DNA from: an uncultured Actinomycetes bacterium
GTDB taxonomy: Bacteria; Actinomycetota; Acidimicrobiia; Acidimicrobiales; RAAP-2
Length of the DNA stretch: 64,000 bases
Direction: 5' to 3'
Assembly: GCA_903893745.1 (NCBI GenBank)
Contig: CAITNF010000004.1
Location: 62,001 to 126,000, forward strand
A model generated the notes under the pieces. The model was not told where the DNA came from. It saw only the letters and a list, made by a program, of their open reading frames with translations, and searched no databases. Shown here piece by piece: positions 16,361 through 26,568 of the stretch. Position numbers and translations under genes: made by a program. Position 1 is the stretch's first letter, and the number at the start of each line of letters is the position of its first letter.

Positions 16361-17263
16361 TTAATCGTTCGCGCGGGGGTGCGCGTTGTTGTACTCGTGT
16401 TGCAGCGAAGTAACTGAAACTGCGGTGTAGATCTGTGTCGTCGCAATAGATGCATGACCTAGCAATTCCTGCACGATACGAATGTCGGCGCCGTGCGCCA
16501 GCATGTGCGTCGCGCAGCTATGTCGAAAGACGTGAGCGCTAATTGTGTGCCGACCAATACCGGCGGCGAGCGCTCGTTTATTAATTATCAGATCGACACC
16601 TTGTCGAGAAAGCCCAGTACCGCGAGCATTTAGGAACAGACGACTTGAGGGCCGACCCAGAATTAGTCGCTCGCGCCCTTCGGCGGCAAGGTATTCATTC
16701 AGTGAGCGGCGCACGGCACCACCCATTGGGACAAGACGCTGTTTCGAACCCTTACCCGTAACCATAATTAGTCCCTCGTCGAAATCAAGATGCTCCAAAT
16801 CAATTCCCGTAGCCTCAGATACCCGCACGCCAGTTCCGTACAGCAGTTCCAATAATGCCCGGTCCCGTAAGTCCAAGGCGGTCGCCGAAGGAAGAGAATC
16901 GAGCAGCGCCATGATCTGGTCTTCCGCGAGAGGTTTCGGGAGCGTACGGCCACGGCGCGTTCCTTTAAGTCGAGCTGAGGGGTCAGTTTTCAAAATGCCC
17001 TCTTCGACTAAGTAACCAAACCAGCCTCGGATCGAAGATCGTGCTCGCGAGATTGAACTTACGGCCAGGCGGCCATCTTTCAATTCGCTGAAGTATCGGT
17101 CGAGGTCGCCCTCACCAATCTGAGCGACCGCCGTTCGCTCTTCCACTAACCACGCCAGGAAACTGCGGATATCGCGTTCATACGCTTCAATGGTCGCGAG
17201 GCTTCGCCCTTTTTCGACAGCCAGCCACTCAACATACTCATCTAAGTGTGATTTATCACTCAT
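16361..17263 (-). CDS. xerD: Site-specific tyrosine recombinase, XerD type
   Basis: Resolves chromosome dimers at dif with a partner recombinase, or acts alone. 300 residues from ATG 17263: SAM-like N-terminal domain (about 1-90) and a catalytic domain with Arg in GTGVRVSEATGI near 150, HVFRH near 245, and GHASIATTQIYTAV with His and nucleophile Tyr near 270-280. Position after pyrG and genomic context (not near an integrase boundary) favour a housekeeping XerD. The frame extends to a TTG at 17293 without family sequence. The 77-base gap before it holds no gene. Confidence 0.92.
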   Translation of the reverse strand: MSDKSHLDEYVEWLAVEKGRSLATIEAYERDIRSFLAWLVEERTAVAQIGEGDLDRYFSELKDGRLAVSSISRARSSIRGWFGYLVEEGILKTDPSARLKGTRRGRTLPKPLAEDQIMALLDSLPSATALDLRDRALLELLYGTGVRVSEATGIDLEHLDFDEGLIMVTGKGSKQRLVPMGGAVRRSLNEYLAAEGRERLILGRPSSRLFLNARGTGLSRQGVDLIINKRALAAGIGRHTISAHVFRHSCATHMLAHGADIRIVQELLGHASIATTQIYTAVSVTSLQHEYNNAHPRAND

Positions 17264-17340
17264 CGAGGATCTTCCACACACTCGAGAGAGCAACCCTCAT
17301 GGCGCCATCGAGATGATTTCTAGTAATCGACAAGCATCGC

Positions 17341-19032
<1,692 letters not shown>

Positions 19033-19052
19033 CTATGGCGACCGAATATGGC

Positions 19053-20642
19053 TTAGCGCCCTAATTCAAGGAGTCGCGACGCCAGCGCCCTCGACTCGCC
19101 GGTCATTTCGTCGCCCGCCAACATCCGAGCAATTTCGTCAATGCGTTCTTCGCCCAAAACCGGACGCAGTGTCGTCGTCGTTGAACCCTTACTGACCGAT
19201 TTCTCAATGACGAAGTGGTGGTTGGCCTTCGCCGCCACCGAAGCCAGATGCGTCACCGCCAGAACCTGCTGACGACCTCCCACCTCTCGCAGACAGTCGC
19301 CTATTTGCTGTGCGACCTGGCCGCCTACCCCAGCGTCAACCTCGTCAAAGACCGCCACAACGTCCTCCTGCGCCGTTTCGAGCGAAATGGCCAGCAGGAC
19401 CCGGCTGAGCTCTCCCCCACTCGCCAAAGCCTGTAGAGGGCCCTCTGGTAGGCCAGGATTCGGGGCAAAGAGAATCTGGACTTCTGAGCCATCATCTCCG
19501 TCAACCTCAAATCGGAGCGACGCATTTGCGAGAGCCACTCGCGGCAACTGTGCACGAACGGCCTGCGTCAGTTGCACTGCTGCTCTCTCACGATCACGTC
19601 GGGCGGTTCGCGCTAGCAGCACTTCTTGCTCTTGTAGTGCCCGAATCTCCTCATCGACCGTCGACAGGCGTATGGCTCCCTCCGTCATCACACTCAGTTT
19701 TTCGGCCAAATCGTCCAGCGTCGACAGCGCAGATTCGAGGGAGCCACCGTACTTACGAGCCAGACTTTGCAGCTGTGTCGCTCGCTTTTCTAACTCATCT
19801 ATTGTCGCTGAATCCGAGAGATCGGGATCGGTTAAGCCGTTCAACTCACTGACTCCCTCGCGCGCCTGTACCAGAGCACTCGTCATGATTTCGCGCACGA
19901 CGTCATAAGTCGATCCTGCCGGGATACGACTGACCACATGCGCAAGCCTATTCAGCAGTGCTCCGTCAGACTCACCATCGAGTTCGTCGACCAGACTTAC
20001 CAACGTCGATTGGCTCTCACGGAGATCGCTGAGCCGAGTTAACTCTGAAAGAACGTCATGCAATTCGGAGGCCGATTTAACCTTGGCCGCTTCGATATCG
20101 CCAATTTGAAATTGGAGAAAATCAATTTCGCGTTCACGGTTCTCACTGTTGCCACCAAATTGGTCGCGAATTTTTTGCAATTCGTGGAGTTGTGTTCGAA
20201 CATTGTCCAACTCTTCAGTGGAAACCCCTCCGCTGACATCGATAATTTTCAAGACGTCAGAGCGATTTTTCAATGAAAGCGAGTCGTGCTGACCGTGAAT
20301 CACGATCAACTTATCCGCTTCAATCCTCAGAGCTTCAGCACTGGTGGTCGCACCATCAATAGCGCTGCGCAAACGACCAGACGAGCTCGATTCTCGAGTC
20401 AGTGCTAACTCGCGCCCTTCGCGAGTCAGAAAGACGGCAGCCGCACGCATCTCGTTCAAGATGGCGTGCCTCGTTGACGATCCTTCGCCGCCTAGGCAGA
20501 GATCAAGCGCTCCCAGCAGCAAAGTCTTTCCGGCTCCCGTCTCACCAGTGATGACGTTAAAACCGTCGCCAAATTCGATACGGGCATCGTCAATAATTCC
20601 TAGACCGTGTGCGTACAGCTCGATCAGTTTCGCCTTAGGCAT
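19053..20642 (-). CDS. recN: DNA repair protein RecN
   Basis: RecN is an SMC-like ATPase that helps double-strand-break repair. 529 residues: Walker A GETGAGKTLLLGAL near 33-46, a long coiled-coil middle (about 150-360), the ABC signature LASGGELSRVLLAI near 412 and Walker B DVVAVFDEVDAGVGG near 433. It overlaps the end of nadK by eight bases, the common actinobacterial nadK-recN pair. Being downstream of nadK, it has no separate spacer for an SOS box. Confidence 0.95.
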   Translation of the reverse strand: MPKAKLIELYAHGLGIIDDARIEFGDGFNVITGETGAGKTLLLGALDLCLGGEGSSTRHAILNEMRAAAVFLTREGRELALTRESSSSGRLRSAIDGATTSAEALRIEADKLIVIHGQHDSLSLKNRSDVLKIIDVSGGVSTEELDNVRTQLHELQKIRDQFGGNSENREREIDFLQFQIGDIEAAKVKSASELHDVLSELTRLSDLRESQSTLVSLVDELDGESDGALLNRLAHVVSRIPAGSTYDVVREIMTSALVQAREGVSELNGLTDPDLSDSATIDELEKRATQLQSLARKYGGSLESALSTLDDLAEKLSVMTEGAIRLSTVDEEIRALQEQEVLLARTARRDRERAAVQLTQAVRAQLPRVALANASLRFEVDGDDGSEVQILFAPNPGLPEGPLQALASGGELSRVLLAISLETAQEDVVAVFDEVDAGVGGQVAQQIGDCLREVGGRQQVLAVTHLASVAAKANHHFVIEKSVSKGSTTTTLRPVLGEERIDEIARMLAGDEMTGESRALASRLLELGR

Positions 20643-21441
20643 GTCCCTCTCGGAGACTTTCGCGAAGTCGGAAACCTAACTCAAAATCTCTCGTGGCCAC
20701 CACGCGAACTGGTCGGGGATTGCGACGAACCTCAATCGATTCACCAGGGTGCAACGTTCCGATAGTGCGACCATCGGCCACAATAATTGCCGGCTTCCCA
20801 TCGGCGGTCAATCGAAGTACGCGGTCACCACCAACCACGATGGACCGATCAATCGTGAAATGAGCAGCAATGGGGGTGAGGACCATAACCCCAAGGGTCG
20901 TATCAACCACAGGTCCGCCCACTGAAAAGTTGTAGCCAGTACTCCCAGTCGGTGTGGCGACCATCACACCATCGGCTGAGTAAGTCAGATAGGGCTCATC
21001 CCCAACAAAAGTTTGAACTCGGACCATTCTTCCAGATTCAGCTCGCTCAACAACCACTTCATTGAACGCAAACTCGTCACCGCTGCGCGGTATTCGAATC
21101 TGTAATGCCAAACGTTCCACTACCTGAGTGCTGCCCATCGATCGCTTCACGTCCTCTATCAATTCGCTCGAGGGCACGTTCAACAAGAAACCCAGTCGAC
21201 CCAAATTGACGGCCAAAATTGAAGCCCCGAATTCGTGCGCAAGTCGCGCAGCACGTAGAAACGTCCCGTCACCTCCCAGACTTATGACCAGTGATGACGA
21301 GTCCAGTTGGGGCGTTACGTCACTGTCGAGAAAGTGCAACGAAGAGGCGATACCTTGCTCTTCCAGTCGCCGGGTGCTTTCACGGGCGAGTTCAACCGCG
21401 TCGAGTCGATTACTGAACGCCGCGAAAACTAATTGGGACAC
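20635..21441 (-). CDS. nadK: NAD kinase
   Basis: NadK phosphorylates NAD to NADP. 268 residues from GTG at 21441, with GGDGTFLRAARLA near residue 55, NEVVVE near 125, and SADGVMVATPTGSTGYNFSVGGPVV motif region near 150-175 (the NAD-binding core). The frame is open to 21504, but the conserved QLVFAAF start follows the GTG, which has GAGG six bases upstream. Linked to recN. Confidence 0.93.
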   Translation of the reverse strand: MSQLVFAAFSNRLDAVELARESTRRLEEQGIASSLHFLDSDVTPQLDSSSLVISLGGDGTFLRAARLAHEFGASILAVNLGRLGFLLNVPSSELIEDVKRSMGSTQVVERLALQIRIPRSGDEFAFNEVVVERAESGRMVRVQTFVGDEPYLTYSADGVMVATPTGSTGYNFSVGGPVVDTTLGVMVLTPIAAHFTIDRSIVVGGDRVLRLTADGKPAIIVADGRTIGTLHPGESIEVRRNPRPVRVVATRDFELGFRLRESLREGHA

Positions 21442-21484
21442 GTCACACCTCGTGATAATCGTAGTAACAAAGGTTCCGGTAGTC

Positions 21485-21499
21485 GGTTCGATTCGAACC
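21485..21499. repeat. Perfect palindrome upstream of nadK
   Basis: GGTTCGA-T-TCGAACC, a 7-bp inverted repeat with a one-base centre, 44 bases before the nadK start in the spacer after tRNA-Leu. It could be an operator for a dimeric regulator. The half-sites resemble actinobacterial SOS-box halves but in the opposite order, so it is not a standard LexA box. Confidence 0.4.
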
Positions 21500-21563
21500 A
21501 TCAATTTGGTGAACTGATGGGCCTGCAGTCAGAACCTGCCGCAATCGAGGGTTTTTGCAACTT

Positions 21564-21650
21564 TGGTGTCGGAGGCGGGACTTGAACCCGCACGCCCCTA
21601 AGGGCACCAGCCCCTCAAGCTGGCGCGTCTGCCTATTCCGCCACTCCGAC
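21564..21650 (-). tRNA. tRNA-Leu (anticodon GAG)
   Basis: Class II tRNA on the minus strand. Acceptor stem GTCGGAG pairs with CTCCGAC; the anticodon stem CCAGC/GCTGG encloses TTGAGGG, giving anticodon GAG (reads CUC and CUU). A long variable arm (GCCC-TTA-GGGGC type) and a GGTTCAAGTC T-loop are present. Discriminator A is followed by an encoded CCA (21566-21564). A TACAGT -10 box lies upstream at 21666-21661. It sits between the substrate-binding-protein gene and nadK. Confidence 0.95.
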
Positions 21651-21660
21651 GCGAGTGACT

Positions 21661-21666
21661 ACTGTA
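21661..21666 (-). promoter_or_regulatory. Candidate -10 box for tRNA-Leu(GAG)
   Basis: TACAGT on the minus strand, ten bases before the mature tRNA 5' end at 21650. Weak -35 region. Confidence 0.35.
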
Positions 21667-21686
21667 GCCGCCCGGCGACCTTCGTA

Positions 21687-23363
21687 TCAGCCCGGCGCGG
21701 TGACCGAGGGCACTCCCGTGAATAGCCACGATGGAATTTGATCGACAAAGCCACTGACCGAAGTGCTGGGATTCACGATGCCGACAGGGCCGGACCACTC
21801 AATTAATGAAGGCGGAGTGAACAGGGGCCGACTCAGAAAAGTTTGCAGGATTGTCTGGTCCATCGCCAGCCACGTCGTGCTCGCGTCAGTTGGATTGAAA
21901 TTTGAGGTCGCCTCGGAGAACAGTCGGCCTAATTTTGGTGAACGAAAGCCACTCGAATAGGAATCTGCGTAAGCGGCCCCACTCCACGAACGGGCCATAA
22001 GCCACGGCGTGGAGATTGTTGAACGGAAAATAATTGCCACGTCATCAAGGTTCTGAGCCACCAACTGCGCCGCCGATCGGTCACTTCGGGCCTCAACACG
22101 GAACGTCGCAATGCCGGCTTGTTTCCACTGGCGGCACACGAGAGTTGCAACACTTTGGTCCAACTTGCTGGGACCAACAATTACTCGTAAGGCCAGCAGG
22201 TTGCCACGCCGATCAATCCAGCCATCCGAACTGCGCCGGTAACCCAATTTACGCAACGTCGTAATCGCACACGAGGGACAGTCTGCGAGCGCTGCTTCAC
22301 CACTCGGGCTAGTCGTGGTTGGCGTATTCACAACTGTGGTGGTGGTTCCCGAGGGAACTGAGCCAGCAGTTCCTGGGTAGTCAGTCTGACCCTGCGAATA
22401 GAGCGCCGAGGCAGCGGGAGTGGGCAGAAAGGTTACCGATCCCCACAGTGCGCTAATCATCTGCTGTCGATTAAGTGACCAACTCAGGGCTTGGCGAATC
22501 GCAATGTTTTTCGTCACTGGTCGTCCAGGTGCATACCTAATCTCCTCAACGCCACTCGCAACGCCAATACGGCTGCGAGCCGCTGGATGAGCGCTCAATG
22601 CCTGTTGCTGTGCCCGATTAACCGTGGTCTGATAACTCGCGAATGGACTTAGGCGGCTACGAGGTAATAAAGAAGAGTTTGTAATGTTGATGCGATCAAA
22701 ACGTTGAGGGTAGGTGGTCCAGTTCGGATCCTTAGCCAACACCACGCGGCGGGCGGTGGCACTAACCACTCGGTACGCCCCTAAGGACGGCCTTTTCAGG
22801 AGCGCCGTGAAGGCGCAGCCGTACTTGGCGCCGCGCGCTTCGACATCTCGAAAGAGGAGATTCCACGCGGGAAAACTTGACGAAAATGTTGCCGTGACCG
22901 CCAACCCATTTTTGCTCACGACCAGAGATTTGATTGACCGGTAACCATCCCCTTGCACGCTCGTTAGTTGACGTGCGTGTCGCCACCAGGCAACCAGGTC
23001 GCCACCGTTAAACGCCAATCCAGAACTCCAATGCAGACCCGCCGCCAACGTATAGACGACCGTCTCGGGTGTCAACGAGGTGAGCTCCGCAGTAGCAATG
23101 GGTCCCCCGGCTCCGTCGAGTCCCCCGGCCGCATTCGATTGAAAAGCTGACGGCCGAACTAAATCAAGAATTGCCGATGAGCTTTCGCTAATCGCCGAGT
23201 CGAGCACCGTGCACCCGTTAAAGGGCCCCGGAAGCGCCAGGGTCAGTACCGAAGGTTCCGCACTTGAAGCGGGCAGCGGTCGCTCCCCGAAAAAGAAGAC
23301 ACTTCCTAGGGAGAGCAGAACAACTACTGCACCAATCCATTTGCCTGATCCTCGAAGGATCAT
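21687..23363 (-). CDS. Extracellular solute-binding protein, family 5 (peptide/nickel type)
   Basis: 558 residues. An N-terminal hydrophobic segment (about 8-27) acts as signal or anchor; there is no cysteine in a lipobox position, so it is not an evident lipoprotein. The body fits the DppA/OppA fold (LTLALPGPFNGCTVLD, then WSSGLAFNGGDLVAWW near 110, and AIRQALSWSLNRQQMI near 285). A Thr-rich linker (about 330-355) is followed by a CPSC pair near 362, both unusual for the family. It ends the secG operon, away from the dpp/opp permease at 35696-39468, which has no binding protein of its own. Confidence 0.85.
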   Translation of the reverse strand: MILRGSGKWIGAVVVLLSLGSVFFFGERPLPASSAEPSVLTLALPGPFNGCTVLDSAISESSSAILDLVRPSAFQSNAAGGLDGAGGPIATAELTSLTPETVVYTLAAGLHWSSGLAFNGGDLVAWWRHARQLTSVQGDGYRSIKSLVVSKNGLAVTATFSSSFPAWNLLFRDVEARGAKYGCAFTALLKRPSLGAYRVVSATARRVVLAKDPNWTTYPQRFDRINITNSSLLPRSRLSPFASYQTTVNRAQQQALSAHPAARSRIGVASGVEEIRYAPGRPVTKNIAIRQALSWSLNRQQMISALWGSVTFLPTPAASALYSQGQTDYPGTAGSVPSGTTTTVVNTPTTTSPSGEAALADCPSCAITTLRKLGYRRSSDGWIDRRGNLLALRVIVGPSKLDQSVATLVCRQWKQAGIATFRVEARSDRSAAQLVAQNLDDVAIIFRSTISTPWLMARSWSGAAYADSYSSGFRSPKLGRLFSEATSNFNPTDASTTWLAMDQTILQTFLSRPLFTPPSLIEWSGPVGIVNPSTSVSGFVDQIPSWLFTGVPSVTAPG

Positions 23364-23369
23364 GACGGA

Positions 23370-23600
23370 CTACTGCAGGCGTAGGTCAAGGGTCAACGTC
23401 GCAAACGTGAACACCAGCGCTACGGCGATCGTAATACGGTCAAGATTACGTTCCACCACGGTCGAACCCGAAGCCGCCGAACCCAGGCTGCCCCCCATGA
23501 GGTCCGAAATGCCGCCGCCACGTCCGGAGTGCAACAGAACTAGAAAGACCAGTCCCACGGCCGATAGCACCTCAATAGTGATAAATGTCCACGTAAACAT
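23370..23600 (-). CDS. secG: Preprotein translocase subunit SecG
   Basis: Small SecYEG accessory subunit: 76 residues with two membrane helices (about 4-24 and 54-73), the LLHSGRGGG turn and the VVERNLDRIT segment typical of actinobacterial SecG. ATG at 23600 has GGAGG five bases upstream. Located after tpiA, as in many Actinobacteria. Confidence 0.93.
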   Translation of the reverse strand: MFTWTFITIEVLSAVGLVFLVLLHSGRGGGISDLMGGSLGSAASGSTVVERNLDRITIAVALVFTFATLTLDLRLQ

Positions 23601-23612
23601 CGAGACCTCCGA

Positions 23613-24398
23613 TTAGCGCTTTCCAGCGTAGCAGCCGTTACAGGCGTGCACGATTGCGACGAACGACTCGGCCTTAAGACTGGCTCCACCGACCAAAAAG
23701 CCATCAACTCCACCATCCGTGATGATCGAAGTGGCGTTGTCCGCAGTCACCGAACCGCCATAAAGCACGCGCGACTCGGCCATTGACTCCGAACGCAAAA
23801 TCGCCTTTACGTGCGAAGTCATCTCGGCAATCTGCTCTACCGTCGCCGACGTTCCGCTGCCAATGGCCCACAGAGGTTCGTACGCAACCGTCACAGCGCT
23901 GCGCGACTTTTCGTCCAGGCCCTCTATCGCGTGACGTAGCTGTTCGGCCACGAAGTCGAGATGCCGTCCTTCTTCGCGCACTCCGGATTCTTCGCCAACA
24001 CAAAGTACGGCCTTCATGCCGCTGGTCGCCACCGTTCGGAGTGTCAACTTAACTAACTCATCGGACATTGAGTAGTTCGTGCGACGTTCGGAGTGTCCAA
24101 CCAGTACCCAGTCCACGTTTAGTCGACGGAGCATGGAGAGACTTACTTCACCGGTATGCGCTCCGTTTTCTTGTGCGTTGACGTGCTGCGCACCGAGAGC
24201 AATCAGCATCCTCTCTGACGCAATGATTGACGCAACGCTTCGCAGATCCACAAAGGGTGGCGCAATTACAACATCAGTGTGCTCCGCGGGTCGATTTTTT
24301 AGGATCACGCCAATTTGTTGTCCTAAGTGCACTGCTTCAACAAAATCAAGGTTCATCTTCCAATTACCCACAACCAGCGGGCGAACATGATTTGTCAT
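23613..24398 (-). CDS. tpiA: Triosephosphate isomerase
   Basis: Interconverts DHAP and glyceraldehyde-3-phosphate. 261 residues with GNWKMN (catalytic Lys) near 11, GHSERR (His) near 100, YEPLWAIGSG (Glu) near 171, and YGGSVTADN and DGFLVGGASL phosphate-binding segments. ATG at 24398 follows the pgk stop by two bases. Confidence 0.97.
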   Translation of the reverse strand: MTNHVRPLVVGNWKMNLDFVEAVHLGQQIGVILKNRPAEHTDVVIAPPFVDLRSVASIIASERMLIALGAQHVNAQENGAHTGEVSLSMLRRLNVDWVLVGHSERRTNYSMSDELVKLTLRTVATSGMKAVLCVGEESGVREEGRHLDFVAEQLRHAIEGLDEKSRSAVTVAYEPLWAIGSGTSATVEQIAEMTSHVKAILRSESMAESRVLYGGSVTADNATSIITDGGVDGFLVGGASLKAESFVAIVHACNGCYAGKR

Positions 24399-24400
24399 TC

Positions 24401-25528
24401 TTAGTACTTGCTCTCTCGTAGTGCACGCAAACCGGGAAGGTCACCGTGCTCGATAAGTTCCAGCGACGCGCCGCCTCCAGTGGAAACGTAACTCACGTCA
24501 CCTTCCAAACCAAATTCGCATAGGGCCGCTACTGAATCGCCGCCGCCAACGACTGAGACTGCCTTCGAGGCCGCAATGGCTCGCGCGACCGCCACAGTGC
24601 CAATCGCGAATCGATCATCTTCAAATACTCCCATGGGACCATTCCACAAGATGGTTCCGGCCGTCGAAATGACTTCGGAAAACTCTTCGATGGTATGAGG
24701 GCCAATATCGAGTCCAACGTAGCCATCGGGAATTTCCTCGGCGAAGTCGATCACTTCATTCGTTCCACCATCACGACCGAAGGAATCACCAGTCGCGAGT
24801 CCGCGCGAGTCAACTGGAATACGAACACGACCAGTCTGCATCAGCACTGCACATTTCTCCGCAAAAGAGTCGTCACAGAGCGAGTCGCCAATAGAGCGCC
24901 CGATTGACTTTTCAAAGGTGTAGGCCATTCCCCCACCCACGACGAGCATGTCAGCCTTCTGGGCCAGCACATTTGCGATGCCCAACTTGTCAGCCACTTT
25001 GGCTCCGCCGATGATCGCCACGAACGGACGAAGCGGATTCTCCAGTAACGCGAGCAACGTTTCAACTTCACGTCGCAGGTGAGGACCAGCAGCACTGGGG
25101 ACCAGTGTTGGCGGCACCACGATTGAAGCATGGGCTCGATGTGACACACCAAACGCTTCATTGATGTAGTAATCAAATCCTTCGACCAGTGAGGCGCCAA
25201 ATGCCTGGTCGTTCGCTTCTTCCCCCTCATGAAATCGAAGATTCTCCATCATCTCGATCCCCGGACAGAGCTGATTGAGTCGCCGCTTTAGCGGAGCGAT
25301 GGAGAACTGCGGATCAACCCTTCCGTTAGGGCGACCCAGATGGGTGCACACGGTCACCGCTGCTCCGCGCTCGAGCAGATCTTGCAGTAAGGGAACAGTG
25401 GCTCGGATTCTGAAATCGTCAACTACTTCGAAGTTTCCGTTGACTTCAATCAGAGGAGTGTTGAAGTCTGCGCGCACTAGTACACGCTTTGACGTCAGGT
25501 CTCCCCACCGTTCGTACGAAGGCAGCAC
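24401..25528 (-). CDS. pgk: Phosphoglycerate kinase
   Basis: Transfers phosphate from 1,3-bisphosphoglycerate to ADP. 375 residues, on the short side for the family (about 390-400). Motifs: RVLVRADFNTPL near 15-26, HLGRPNG near 63, GGAKVADK near 178, GGGMAYTFEKS near 205, and the C-terminal VGGGDSVAAL near 330. GTG at 25528 is three bases after the gap stop. Several surface loops appear trimmed, but no key residue is missing. Confidence 0.96.
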   Translation of the reverse strand: MLPSYERWGDLTSKRVLVRADFNTPLIEVNGNFEVVDDFRIRATVPLLQDLLERGAAVTVCTHLGRPNGRVDPQFSIAPLKRRLNQLCPGIEMMENLRFHEGEEANDQAFGASLVEGFDYYINEAFGVSHRAHASIVVPPTLVPSAAGPHLRREVETLLALLENPLRPFVAIIGGAKVADKLGIANVLAQKADMLVVGGGMAYTFEKSIGRSIGDSLCDDSFAEKCAVLMQTGRVRIPVDSRGLATGDSFGRDGGTNEVIDFAEEIPDGYVGLDIGPHTIEEFSEVISTAGTILWNGPMGVFEDDRFAIGTVAVARAIAASKAVSVVGGGDSVAALCEFGLEGDVSYVSTGGGASLELIEHGDLPGLRALRESKY

Positions 25529-25531
25529 TGC

Positions 25532-26539
25532 TTATTTACCAATATGGCTAGTCAGGTCAACGAGTCGGTTTGAGTAGCCCCATTCATTGTCGTACCAACC
25601 AAACACTTTCACCAGACTCTTCGAATCGTCAATGCGTTGCACCATTGTCATCTGTGCATCGAAGGTGCACGACGCGGGACTACCCACGATGTCGGATGAC
25701 ACAATTGGATCTTCCGTATACACCAGCACTCCACCAAGGACGCCCTGCGCGGCTGTTTTAAAGGCCGCGTTTATTTCTTCTACTGTGGTTGACCTCACGA
25801 CTGCGGTGAAGTCAGTGATACTGCCATCGGGAATTGGGACGCGCAATGATGTGCCATCGAGTCGCCCCTTCATTGCCGACAGCACCAAACTCGTTGCGCG
25901 GGCCGCCCCGGTCGATGAGGGGACAATATTGACCGCGGCCGCACGCGAACGCCGTAAATCCTTATGTGGGAGATCAAGGAGATTCTGATCGTTGGTGTAG
26001 GCGTGCACCGTCGTCATAAGCCCCGCATCCACTCCGAAGGCGTCGTCGAGCACTTTCACCATGGGCACGAAACAGTTAGTCGTACACGAAGCATTACTCA
26101 CCACGTGATGTAGACCTGGATCGTATGTTGTTTCGTTTACTCCCACCACGAATGTGGCGTCCACGTCACTCGCTGGTGCCGAAATAATCACCTTGCGAGC
26201 TCCGGCAGTCAGGTGCGCTGCGGCGGCTTCTCTGGTAGTGAAAATTCCAGTTGACTCAATCACTACATCAATCTTTAAATCACCCCAAGGGAGATTTTTC
26301 GGATCCCGTTCAGCGAATACCCTGATCATCTGGTCGCCAACTGTCAATCCGTTTTCAGAGACCGTTACGGACTGCGCGAGTCGACCTTGAGTCGAGTCAT
26401 ATTTTAAGAGGTGCGCGTTGACCTCGGGAGAAGTTAAATCGTTGATCGCCACCACCACCACCTCGGCGTTTTCGAGCGACGCCCGCAAAAACCCCCTACC
26501 AATGCGACCGAAGCCATTAATCGCTACACGTGTTGTCAC
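25532..26539 (-). CDS. gap: Glyceraldehyde-3-phosphate dehydrogenase
   Basis: 335 residues: NAD-binding INGFGRIGRGFLRA at the start and the catalytic SNASCTTNCFVP (Cys near 152) with HAYTNDQ (His near 178). GTG at 26539 has AGGGAG six bases upstream. It follows yvcK after only 29 bases; in most Actinobacteria whiA lies in that place. Confidence 0.97.
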   Translation of the reverse strand: MTTRVAINGFGRIGRGFLRASLENAEVVVVAINDLTSPEVNAHLLKYDSTQGRLAQSVTVSENGLTVGDQMIRVFAERDPKNLPWGDLKIDVVIESTGIFTTREAAAAHLTAGARKVIISAPASDVDATFVVGVNETTYDPGLHHVVSNASCTTNCFVPMVKVLDDAFGVDAGLMTTVHAYTNDQNLLDLPHKDLRRSRAAAVNIVPSSTGAARATSLVLSAMKGRLDGTSLRVPIPDGSITDFTAVVRSTTVEEINAAFKTAAQGVLGGVLVYTEDPIVSSDIVGSPASCTFDAQMTMVQRIDDSKSLVKVFGWYDNEWGYSNRLVDLTSHIGK

Positions 26540-26568
26540 CGACGACTCCCTAACTTGATAGTTCTTTA

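Noticed and set aside
16361-17263. xerD as the integrase of a mobile element
   Set aside because: No attachment repeats, no adjacent tRNA and no phage genes; neighbours are housekeeping genes.
22300-22370. Possible microsatellite or phase-variable tract in the Thr-rich linker
   Set aside because: The codons vary; there is no simple nucleotide repeat that could slip.
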